Positions 1-5,840 of a stretch of 5,840 bases of DNA are shown one piece after another. The stretch comes from Clostridia bacterium. GTDB taxonomy: Bacteria > Bacillota > Clostridia > RUG12999. The notes below the pieces were generated by a model. The model ran no database searches. It was given only the letters and a program-made list of their open reading frames with translations, and was not told the origin of the DNA. The stretch lies in NCBI GenBank assembly GCA_017502065.1, contig JAFVVU010000266.1, positions 1 to 5,840 of the forward strand. The letters run 5' to 3'. How positions within the stretch are numbered: position 1 is the first letter of the stretch; each line of letters starts with the position of its first letter. The position numbers and the translations under genes are program-made.

Positions 1-108
1 GAAAAACAATGTTTTTAATAAAAATATTTTATTGCATTTTTGTATATTTAGGATATTTCGGCACATACTCTTTCGTTTTTTGTACACAATAATTCTGAGG
101 TGAATAAT
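1..108. other. AT-rich leader region, no gene
   Basis: This stretch upstream of the small ORF is very AT-rich and carries no convincing gene. A weak -35/-10 pair (TTGCAT 32-37, TATTTC 54-59, 16-base spacing) is the best promoter candidate and is not strong. The only confident element is the GAGG ribosome binding site at 97-100. Confidence 0.5.
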
Positions 109-279
109 ATGGGATGCAATCATATAAGTCTTACAACTTTAATGGAATCCGATTCAAAAGCATGTGATTATTACAACTCTCTGCCGGAACACATTAAGGA
201 AAAAATCAAATCTGACGGAGAAAATATTGATTCTTTTGAATCTCTAAAAAATTATGCACAAAATCTGCTTCGTGGATAA
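109..279 (+). CDS. Small conserved-type hypothetical protein, 56 aa
   Basis: This is a complete 57-codon reading frame starting with ATG and ending in TAA. A good ribosome binding site, GAGG at 97-100, lies 8 bases before the start, and a hairpin terminator follows 6 bases after the stop. These flanking signals are the main reason to accept so short an ORF. The product begins MGCNHISLTTLMESDSKACD and continues with the segment YYNSLPEHIKEKI, then a DSFESLKNYAQNLLRG tail. It is rich in charged residues and predicted helix, with no signal peptide or membrane segment, so it should be cytosolic. It resembles short uncharacterised clostridial proteins of the pattern 'NSLP..(V/I)......SFE.L..YA.NL.RG', recalled from general knowledge and not searched. 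No function can be assigned. It has two Cys (positions 3 and 19), too few for an obvious metal site. It looks monocistronic. Confidence 0.72.
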   Translation: MGCNHISLTTLMESDSKACDYYNSLPEHIKEKIKSDGENIDSFESLKNYAQNLLRG

Positions 280-285
280 AAAGTT

Positions 286-314
286 AAAAAAGTCACATTT
301 TATGTGGCTTTTTT
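286..314 (+). terminator. Rho-independent terminator after the small ORF
   Basis: The arm AAAAAAGTCACAT (286-298) pairs with ATGTGGCTTTTTT (302-314) around a 3-base TTT loop, with one G-T wobble (293/307). The T-rich 3' arm acts as the U-tract on the plus strand. The six A residues at 286-291 would serve the same role for minus-strand transcripts, so the element could work in both directions. It ends the 109-279 transcript and insulates it from the next gene. Confidence 0.8.
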
Positions 315-317
315 ATA

Positions 318-346
318 TTGACTTTTTTTATTCGGTGGTTTATTAT
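318..346 (+). promoter_or_regulatory. Sigma-A-type promoter of the glycosidase-like gene
   Basis: A -35 box TTGACT (318-323) is separated by exactly 17 bases from a -10 box TATTAT (341-346). Each hexamer matches the consensus at 5 of 6 positions. Transcription should begin near 353, giving a leader of about 28 bases before the ATG at 381. It begins three bases after the preceding terminator hairpin. The TTG of the -35 box is also the first codon of the longest possible reading of the downstream ORF, which argues against that longer reading. Confidence 0.7.
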
Positions 347-366
347 TAAGGTATATTATTGCTTTC

Positions 367-373
367 AAGGGGG
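367..373 (+). promoter_or_regulatory. Ribosome binding site fixing the start at 381
   Basis: AAGGGGG lies 7 bases before the ATG at 381. No comparable site precedes the TTG at 318. This sets the glycosidase-like protein at 650 residues, not 671. Confidence 0.8.
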
Positions 374-380
374 CAGAAAA

Positions 381-2333
381 ATGACAAAACTCAAAAGAAC
401 CATTCATATTGATTTTCATACTATGCCGAAAATACCTGATTTTGGTGCGGATTTTGATGCAAAAGAATTTGCGCAGATTCTTTCCGATGCACACGTTCAG
501 TCTGTAAACGTATTTGCAATATGCAACATCGGATTTGCTTATTATCCCACAAAAATCGGCACACCACATCCTTACCTGAAGGGTGATATGCTTGGTGATA
601 TAGTGCGCGAATGTCATGCCAAAGGCATCGGTGTTGTTGCTTATGTTAATGCAACACTTTCTCACGAACAGCAGAGAAAACATCCCGAATGGTGCCGCAT
701 TGACGATAAAGGTTATATTGTCGGCGAAAACGACCGGTCCGGAAACTTTTTCAGAACACTGTGCTACAATTCCGACGGATATAAAGAATATCTTCTTGGT
801 GTTGTAAAAGAAATATGCGAATATGACATTGACGGTATGTTTTTTGACTGTATCTACCCCCGTCCGTGTTACTGTAACAAATGTACCGAAGATATGATAG
901 ACCGCGGTATTGATATAACCGATAAAGCCGCTGTTACGTCCTTTGCATATGAAAATATACTTAAGCTTGCTGATGAGCTGAGAAATATTGTACCGAAAGA
1001 CAAAAACATTATATATAATGCCATCCCACTTGAAGACAATCGCAAAAGACAGTACCGCGGTGAAATTGAACATATTCCGATTGCATGGGGTTATGAGGCC
1101 GTTCCTATGGATGCAGCATATCAGCGCCCGTGGTATGGTGAAGAAAATGTTCAGTATATGACAGGTCGTTTCCAGAAATGCTGGGGTGATTTCGGTGGAT
1201 ATAAAGGCAAAATTGCTCTCCAGAACGATATGTACGATGCTCTTCTCAATGGCATTGGTATTTGCATCGGTGACCATATGCATCCGGCAAAAAACCTTAA
1301 CAAAGACATGTATAAACAAATAGGTGAACTTTTCGAAGAATTTATGCAATACGAAAAATGGACAGACGGTGCAAAATATGTTGCTGATGTTGCCGTTCTC
1401 CGAAATCTGTTTGACCCGACATCCCTTCCTACTATGAAGGATAGCCGAAATTATACTGCCGTTCAGGGAGCCTGCCGTATGCTTGCCGAACTTAAACATA
1501 ATTTTGACGTTGTCAACGAAAAAATGGAGTTTGATAAATACAAAGTTATAATTCTTCCCGACGGCACAGTTATGACAGACAATCTCAAAGCAAAACTTGA
1601 AGCATTTCTTGCAAAAGGCGGAAAAATCATATCCACCGGCGAAAGCGGACTTAACAAAGAAAAAACAGGCTTTGCTCTTGATGCATGGAATTTCCTTGAA
1701 TTTGACAAGCTTGAATCAACCGATACATCTTATTATTCTCTTAAAAAAGACGTTGAAGAAGTAGCTATGGACTGGGCAATGTATGCACCGGGAATTTTAA
1801 TGAAAAACAAAACCGGAGAAGAAATTGCCGCGCACGTTCCGGCATATTTTACAAAGCACTGGGACGGACTTCACGGATATCATTACACTCCCCCGGCAAA
1901 AGAAATCGGTTACAGTGCAATGGCAATGAGTGAAAACGTTTGTCAGATAAGCTTTAAAGTGTTTGAAGCTTACGGACAGTTCTTCTCACCGTTCCACAGA
2001 AATCTTGTTAAGTATGCACTTGATCAGTTTATTGCCAAACCCGGCATTAAAGCACCAGAAATGCCTGTTTCATCAAGGGTTACAACAACCGAAACCGATG
2101 ATTACAAGCTCCTTCATGTTAAGGTTACATATCCTGAAAACAAAGGCAGATGGGGGCTTATTGACAATCATAATGTTCTTCCTGCAGGATATAGTGTTTC
2201 CGTTAAAGGCGAGTATAGAAATGTTAAGCTTCTTCCTTCAGAAACACCTGTTGAATATAAGTATGAAAACGGATATACAACAATAACTCTTCCTGAAATC
2301 AAAGGGTACAGCATGTTCCTTTTGGAAAAATAA
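381..2333 (+). CDS. Glycoside-hydrolase-like TIM-barrel protein with beta-galactosidase trimerisation domain (GHL6 / alpha-L-fucosidase-like)
   Basis: This 650-residue protein probably hydrolyses a glycosidic bond in the cytoplasm; no signal peptide or membrane segment is visible. Residues about 1-325 look like a (beta/alpha)8 barrel. The start has HIDFHT (9-14) and a probable strand-4 end reads DGMFFD (151-156). Asp156 is the likeliest nucleophile, by analogy with GH29-like barrels. A Cys-rich loop CIYPRPCYCNKC (157-168) follows, typical of hypothetical glycosyl hydrolase 6 relatives and possibly metal binding. Further barrel motifs are TGRFQKCWGDFGG (261-273) and GDHMHP (297-302). Residues about 332-555 resemble the flavodoxin-like trimerisation domain of GH42 beta-galactosidases (VIILPDG 389-395, GGKIISTGESG 413-423). 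Residues about 560-650 look like a C-terminal beta domain. The domain calls come from pattern recognition, not a search. The substrate is unknown; alpha-L-fucoside or a beta-galactoside-like glycan is a guess. The gene stands alone, with its own promoter and no transporter or regulator visible nearby. Confidence 0.85.
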   Translation: MTKLKRTIHIDFHTMPKIPDFGADFDAKEFAQILSDAHVQSVNVFAICNIGFAYYPTKIGTPHPYLKGDMLGDIVRECHAKGIGVVAYVNATLSHEQQRKHPEWCRIDDKGYIVGENDRSGNFFRTLCYNSDGYKEYLLGVVKEICEYDIDGMFFDCIYPRPCYCNKCTEDMIDRGIDITDKAAVTSFAYENILKLADELRNIVPKDKNIIYNAIPLEDNRKRQYRGEIEHIPIAWGYEAVPMDAAYQRPWYGEENVQYMTGRFQKCWGDFGGYKGKIALQNDMYDALLNGIGICIGDHMHPAKNLNKDMYKQIGELFEEFMQYEKWTDGAKYVADVAVLRNLFDPTSLPTMKDSRNYTAVQGACRMLAELKHNFDVVNEKMEFDKYKVIILPDGTVMTDNLKAKLEAFLAKGGKIISTGESGLNKEKTGFALDAWNFLEFDKLESTDTSYYSLKKDVEEVAMDWAMYAPGILMKNKTGEEIAAHVPAYFTKHWDGLHGYHYTPPAKEIGYSAMAMSENVCQISFKVFEAYGQFFSPFHRNLVKYALDQFIAKPGIKAPEMPVSSRVTTTETDDYKLLHVKVTYPENKGRWGLIDNHNVLPAGYSVSVKGEYRNVKLLPSETPVEYKYENGYTTITLPEIKGYSMFLLEK

Positions 2334-2336
2334 GAA

Positions 2337-2372
2337 CCCGACCTGATAGCGCAATCAAAGATTGCGGTCGGG
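2337..2372. repeat. GC-rich bulged inverted repeat after the glycosidase gene
   Basis: CCCGAC (2337-2342) pairs with GTCGGG (2367-2372), and CGCAATC (2350-2356) pairs with GATTGCG (2360-2366) around an AAA loop. Seven bases (2343-2349, CTGATAG) bulge out on the 5' side only. All 13 pairs are Watson-Crick. It lies 3 bases after the glycosidase stop codon. There is no immediate T-run, so it is not a classical intrinsic terminator. A competing small hairpin, CGGG (2369-2372) with CCCG (2376-2379), shares its 3' arm. Possible roles are mRNA 3'-end protection, a REP-like dispersed repeat, or a relic element. Confidence 0.6.
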
Positions 2373-2413
2373 CACCCCGGAACCTTGTTTTGTATTCACA
2401 AAAAATAAAACAA

Positions 2414-2439
2414 AAAGCCACGTTTTAAAACGTGGCTTT
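2414..2439. terminator. Bidirectional intrinsic terminator between convergent genes
   Basis: A perfect 26-base palindrome, with arms AAAGCCACGTTTT and AAAACGTGGCTTT, is flanked by an A-rich run on the left (2401-2413) and a T-rich run on the right (2437-2450). Plus-strand transcripts of the glycosidase gene and minus-strand transcripts of rpsU-yqeY would each end in a GC-containing stem followed by U residues. The yqeY stop codon (2449-2451) lies at the edge of the T-run. Confidence 0.88.
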
Positions 2440-2448
2440 ATTTTTTGT

Positions 2449-2892
2449 TTAAGATAAGTACTCTTTTACGATGTTATTTAATAAACGACCGTCAAATCTT
2501 CCTTTTACTTTTGGCATTACAGCGCCCATGATTTTTCCCATTTCTCTCATGGATGTGGCGCCGGTTTCTTCAACCACTGCCTTTACAATTGCTCTCACTT
2601 CATCTTCAGTGAGCTGCTCCGGTAAATACGGCATTAAGATTGCGACTTTTGCATTAAGCTCATCAATCAGATCCTGTCTGCCGCTCTTTTCATAATCAGG
2701 CAAAGCGTCTTTATAACGCTTTACTTCTTTAGTGATTATGTCAATTACACCTTCGTCGTCAAGCTCAACTTTGTTGTCTTTTTCGTACTGCAGAATGGAG
2801 GCGCGTACCATTTGAATGGCATCTTTGCGCACATTATCCTTTTCTCGCATAGCGATTTTCATTTCATCCAGAAGTTTTTCCTTCAAAGACAT
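2449..2892 (-). CDS. yqeY: GatB/YqeY domain-containing protein, 147 aa
   Basis: This is a full-length YqeY-family protein; members are usually close to 150 residues. The family resembles the tRNA-binding C-terminal domain of GatB, the amidotransferase subunit that makes Gln-tRNA(Gln). A role in tRNA-dependent metabolism is suspected but unproven, and the protein is cytosolic. Recognisable features are the helical start MSLKEKLLDEMKIAMREKD, the segment NVRKDAIQMVRASI (20-33), an LPEQLTEDEV stretch, and a C-terminal part with MGKIMGAVMPKVKGRFDG, which is highly typical of the family. The start ATG follows rpsU by only 11 bases. Its own ribosome binding site (GGTGA, 4 bases away) is weak, so translational coupling to rpsU is likely. 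The rpsU-yqeY order is common in Firmicutes. Confidence 0.93.
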   Translation of the reverse strand: MSLKEKLLDEMKIAMREKDNVRKDAIQMVRASILQYEKDNKVELDDEGVIDIITKEVKRYKDALPDYEKSGRQDLIDELNAKVAILMPYLPEQLTEDEVRAIVKAVVEETGATSMREMGKIMGAVMPKVKGRFDGRLLNNIVKEYLS

Positions 2893-2903
2893 AATATCAC
2901 CGT

Positions 2904-3080
2904 TTATTTAAACTTTCTTTTTCTAGCCGCTTCGGACTTTTTCTTTCTTTTTACACTTGGTTTTTCGTAGTGTTCTCTTTTTCTGAGTTCAGACAAAACA
3001 CCCGATTTTGCGCAGGAACGCTTAAATCTGCGAAGAGCGCTTTCCAAGGTTTCATTTTCTTTAATTCTAATTTCTGACAT
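2904..3080 (-). CDS. rpsU: 30S ribosomal protein S21
   Basis: This 58-residue, strongly basic protein is the small-subunit protein S21, which sits near the 3' end of 16S rRNA and helps translation initiation. The N-terminus [20 protein letters not shown], the [22 protein letters not shown] core and the Lys/Arg-rich tail ending RKRKFK are diagnostic. The length matches the family (about 57-60 in Firmicutes). The ATG at 3080 is preceded by AAGGAGGG (3088-3095), 7 bases away, a near-ideal Shine-Dalgarno site. It is the first gene of an operon with yqeY and has its own consensus promoter. The gene is easily missed because of its size. Confidence 0.97.
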   Translation of the reverse strand: MSEIRIKENETLESALRRFKRSCAKSGVLSELRKREHYEKPSVKRKKKSEAARKRKFK

Positions 3081-3140
3081 TTAATTTCCCTCCTTCCGCT
3101 TTTGCACAATACATCAAGCAATGCAACGTATTCGGAAGAT

Positions 3141-3160
3141 TTTGTGTCTTATCACACAAA
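3141..3160. promoter_or_regulatory. Dyad at the predicted rpsU transcription start
   Basis: TTTGTGT (3141-3147) and ACACAAA (3154-3160) form a perfect 7-base inverted repeat around a 6-base centre. It overlaps the predicted start site and the first 15 or so transcribed bases. It could be an operator, or a hairpin at the 5' end of the mRNA that affects stability. It has no T-tract and is not a convincing terminator for the ATPase. Confidence 0.45.
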
Positions 3161-3164
3161 TTAT

Positions 3165-3193
3165 ATTATACAATACCAAATTATAATTGTCAA
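3165..3193 (-). promoter_or_regulatory. Exact-consensus sigma-A promoter of rpsU-yqeY
   Basis: On the minus strand TTGACA (3193-3188) is followed after 17 bases by TATAAT (3170-3165). Both hexamers match the consensus at every position with ideal spacing. Transcription should start around 3155-3158, leaving a leader of about 75 bases before rpsU. The -35 box lies only about 12 bases after the stop codon of the ATPase gene. Confidence 0.9.
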
Positions 3194-3205
3194 GCTTTTT
3201 TATTT

Positions 3206-5799
3206 TTATCTGTTTTTAACAATTTTCACAAGCTGAATTACAACTGTCGGAGCAAACGCAAGACCAAGTATTGCAAGAAGATTATCACTACTGAGCGCTG
3301 CAATTTCAAACAAGCTCCACAGGAACGGAACAAATATCACAAGAGCCAGCATGGCAATTCCTGCCACAAATGCACCAATGCTTGATTTGTTACTAAGCAG
3401 TCCTATTTTGAATATTGAGCTATCGCTTCTACAGTTAAATCCATGGAACAGTCTTGCCAGTGTCAGAGTTGCAAATGCCATGGTGCTTGCAAGTGCAGGG
3501 CTTGTATTAAGGCCCATATGGAATGCTATCATTGTACAAACTGCTATAAGTCCACCCTGAAGCAGAAGTTCAAGCATAAAGCTTTTATTTAAAATGCTTT
3601 CTTTCGGATCTCTTGGTTTTTTGGAAAGCAGATTATCCTCCGGCGGTTCCATACCGATTGCAATTGCCGGCAAGCTGTCTGTAAGCAGGTTCATAAACAA
3701 AAGGTGAACCGGAGCAAACGGTACCGGAAGTGCAAAAATTGATGTATAAAGTACCGAAAGGATTCCTGCCATATTTCCAGAAAGCAGGAATTTTATTGAA
3801 TTTTTAATATTTCTGTAAACATTTCTGCCGTTTGCAACAGCTTTTATAATTGTTGCAAAGTTATCATCAGTAAGAATCATTGCAGATGCATCTTTTGAAA
3901 CCTCTGTTCCTGTTATGCCCATTGCAACACCTATGTCAGCTTTTTTCAGTGCCGGTGCATCGTTTACTCCGTCACCTGTCATTGCAACTATATTACCCTT
4001 TTTCTGCCATGCATTTACAATACGGATTTTATTTTCAGGAGATACTCTTGCATAAACAGAAATGCGGCTTATTTTTTCATCAAGCTCAGTATCTGTCATT
4101 GCATCAAGTTCCACACCGGTTACGGCAATATCCCCTTCTTCAAAAATGCCGATTTGTTTTGCGATTGCTGTTGCGGTAACCTTATGGTCTCCGGTTATCA
4201 TAACCGGTTTTATTCCCGCTCTTTTAGCATCTGCAACAGCGGCTTTTGATTCTTCTCTCGGCGGATCCATCATTGAAATAAGACCTGTGAAAATATAGTC
4301 GTTTTCATCTTCAAGAGTAAGTGAATAGCTTGCTTCAGTTTCTCTATATGCAAACGCAAGCACTCGGAGTCCGTTTTCCGAAAATTCCATATTTTTTGCA
4401 AGAATTGCTTCTTTATCACTTTCTGTAATCGGACGTATGCCTTCGCTTGTACGGATTCGAGTTGTTCTGTCAAGAAGCACATCAAGTGCTCCCTTTGTCA
4501 TCATTACCGGTTCTCCGTGAAGCATATATTTTGTTGACATCAGCTTTCTATCGGAATCAAAAGGTATTTCAGCAAGTCTTGGCATAACAGCCCGGAAGAA
4601 TTCTTCGTTTAAATCAATACTGCGCGCCATTTCAAGCAGACAGTATTCGGTTGGGTCACCTATTCCCTTTCCGTCAACAAGTGCAGAATCGTTTGTCAGG
4701 ATTGCATTATAAAGTATATATCTGTGTAGCTGATTCTTTAAGTCAAGTTCATCGGGATTTAATGTTTGTCCATCAATGTAAACCTGCTGAACTGTCATTT
4801 TATTCTGAGTAAGTGTACCTGTTTTATCTGAACATATAACAGATACTGAGCCAAGGCTTTCTACCGCTTTAAGTTCTTTAATAATGGCGTTTTCTTTTGC
4901 CATTTTCTGTGTTCCCATTGCCTGAACTATAGTAACAATTGAGCCGAGAGCTTCGGGAATTGCCGCTACTGCAAGAGCAACTGCGAACATAAGAGAATCA
5001 AGTACCGCCATTTTACGCCACAAGCTAAGTCCGAATACAACGGCAGATATAATCATGATTACCATTGCGAGACGGCTGCTGAACTGATCAAGGCTTATCT
5101 GAAGCGGTGTTTTCTTTTCTTTTGTTGCATTCATAAGAGCCGCTATTTTACCTATTTCAGTATTCATTCCCGTTCCTGTAACAACAACAGTTGCACGGCC
5201 GTAGGTTACAAGGCTGCCGGAATAAACCATATTAACTCTGTCTGCAAGAGGCATTTCTTCCGTTATATCTGTATCCTGTTTATCGACATTAGTGGATTCA
5301 CCGGTAAGAGAGCTTTCATTTACCTGAAGTGAAAAGTTTTCCAGAATTCGACCGTCGGCAACAACCATATCGCCCGTTTCAAGAACAACAATATCGCCGG
5401 GAACAACATATCTTGACGGTATTTCTATTTTCTGACCATCACGTATAACCTTTGCATTCGGTGATGACAGTGACTTAAGGCTATCGAGTGATTTTTCTGC
5501 TTTTTTATGCTGCACTGTACCCAGAATCGCATTCATAATTATAACCGCAAAAATAACAATTGTGCTTTCTGTGTTGCCCGAAAGCATTGATATAATTGCA
5601 GCGGCAATGAGGATAATAACAAGCAAATCCGCGAACTGTGATAAAAACACCTGAAGTGTGCTTTTTCTTTTTCCTTCTTTTAATACATTTCGCCTTTTTC
5701 CTGCAGTATCTTCTGCGCATTTTCAGTTGAATGTCCTTGTTCTGTTACTCCAAAAGCGCCAAGAACCTGCTGTTTCGCCAGTAAATAGAATTCTTTCAT
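3206..5799 (-). pseudogene. Calcium-type cation-transporting P-type ATPase (P2 class, PMCA-like), interrupted by a frameshift near 5688-5690
   Basis: This is a membrane pump that would use ATP to export a divalent cation, most likely Ca2+. Counting from the GTG at 5650, the main open frame (814 codons) shows the actuator loop LTGES (115-119), TM4 IPEAL (231-235) and phosphorylation motif CSDKTGTLT (Asp275). It also shows the nucleotide-binding MTKGA (384-388), hinge MTGDGVNDAP (557-566), TM6 NLLTDSLP (654-661), and several hydrophobic segments at both ends. The N-terminal cation-ATPase domain lies upstream in another frame: ATG at 5799, CAGGAGG at 5813-5807, 37 sensible codons, then a premature TAA at 5682-5680. 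Adding one A to the AAA at 5690-5688 would give a continuous 864-residue protein (...QEKGENVLKEGKRKS...), the usual family length. The GTG at 5650 lacks a ribosome binding site and would omit the N-terminal domain. The rest of the frame is intact, suggesting a very recent mutation or a sequence error. Confidence 0.9.
5680..5799 (-). CDS. N-terminal fragment of the P-type ATPase as actually encoded, 39 aa
   Basis: Read literally, translation from the ATG at 5799 gives MKEFYLLAKQQVLGAFGVTE and 19 more residues before TAA. The fragment matches the start of the cation-ATPase N-terminal domain: a 'LL....VL.AFGV...GHST..A...L...GE' pattern. Its final two residues, Met-Tyr, come from the shifted frame. 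It carries the only good ribosome binding site of the locus. It would have no function alone and is listed so that the true gene start is not lost. Confidence 0.8.
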   Translation of the reverse strand: MKEFYLLAKQQVLGAFGVTEQGHSTENAQKILQEKGEMY

Positions 5800-5806
5800 A
5801 CTTATT

Positions 5807-5813
5807 CCTCCTG
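5807..5813 (-). promoter_or_regulatory. Ribosome binding site fixing the ATPase start at 5799
   Basis: On the minus strand CAGGAGG lies 7 bases before the ATG at 5799, a strong Shine-Dalgarno match. It shows that translation normally begins here and not at the GTG at 5650, which has no such site. Confidence 0.85.
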
Positions 5814-5840
5814 ATGTAAAAAAAAGACTTTCAGCTATGA

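Noticed and set aside
9..92. A 27-codon open frame at the left end.
   Set aside because: It has no ribosome binding site, a Phe/Ile/Tyr-rich composition expected from AT-rich noncoding DNA, and no recognisable motif.
318..380. A 21-residue N-terminal extension of the glycosidase-like protein starting at TTG 318.
   Set aside because: That TTG is part of the -35 box, the segment spans the promoter, and it has no ribosome binding site. The ATG at 381 has AAGGGGG at ideal spacing.
300..1499. A 399-codon open frame on the minus strand opposite the glycosidase gene.
   Set aside because: It lies wholly antisense to a clearly recognisable protein gene, its product is a Phe/Ile/Cys-rich stretch with no familiar motif, and it runs out across the promoter and terminator. 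It is best explained as a by-product of the codon use of the real gene.
2471..2695. A plus-strand 74-codon frame opposite yqeY.
   Set aside because: It is antisense to a well-recognised YqeY gene and lies just downstream of the bidirectional terminator, with no promoter or ribosome binding site.
3880..4298. Two plus-strand frames (3880-4179 and 4062-4298) opposite the ATPase.
   Set aside because: Both are antisense shadows inside the conserved P-type ATPase coding region, without start signals or recognisable products.
5648..5650. GTG at 5650 as a genuine shortened start of the ATPase.
   Set aside because: There is no Shine-Dalgarno site nearby, and it would remove the N-terminal domain that is visible upstream in another frame behind a strong ribosome binding site. 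It could support only low-level internal initiation.
5505..5720. A 71-codon minus-strand frame rich in Lys/Arg overlapping the ATPase start.
   Set aside because: It is the third frame across the frameshift region. Its basic stretch comes from the A-rich codons of the ATPase, and the ATPase frame is the one with family homology.

Overview
The window is AT-rich and reads as chromosomal DNA of a low-GC Firmicute, most likely an anaerobic Clostridia/Oscillospiraceae-type gut bacterium. That placement is an inference. It rests on the rpsU-yqeY gene pair, strong AGGAGG-type ribosome binding sites, sigma-A-like promoters, and the closeness of the P-type ATPase and glycosidase-like proteins to clostridial families known from general knowledge. 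No mobile element, CRISPR array, tRNA or rRNA was seen.

Layout, left to right. (1) A small 56-codon gene (109-279, +) encodes an uncharacterised acidic protein and ends in a hairpin terminator (286-314). (2) Three bases after that hairpin begins a promoter (318-346). It drives a stand-alone 650-residue cytoplasmic glycoside-hydrolase-like protein (381-2333, +). This protein has a TIM barrel with a Cys-rich CxCxxC loop, a beta-galactosidase-trimerisation (flavodoxin-like) domain and a C-terminal beta domain. (3) The convergent junction (2334-2450) holds a GC-rich bulged hairpin (2337-2372) and a perfect 26-base palindrome (2414-2439) that can terminate transcription from both sides. (4) On the minus strand, rpsU (ribosomal protein S21, 2904-3080) and yqeY (GatB/YqeY-domain protein, 2449-2892) form a tight operon. 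Its promoter has exact consensus -35 and -10 hexamers (3165-3193). (5) Also on the minus strand, a PMCA-like calcium-type P-type ATPase occupies 3206-5799. Its first 37 codons are in a different frame from the remaining 827. One A appears to be missing at 5688-5690, so as written the gene is a frameshifted pseudogene, or carries a sequencing or assembly error.

The ATPase, rpsU and yqeY point the same way, and no clear terminator separates the ATPase from rpsU. Read-through into rpsU-yqeY is therefore possible, although rpsU has its own very strong promoter. The glycosidase gene is transcribed towards this cluster and shares the bidirectional terminator with it. I see no new multi-gene system. 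The points most worth a second look are the ATPase frameshift, the poorly characterised glycosidase family, the GC-rich hairpin after it, and the dyad at the rpsU transcription start.
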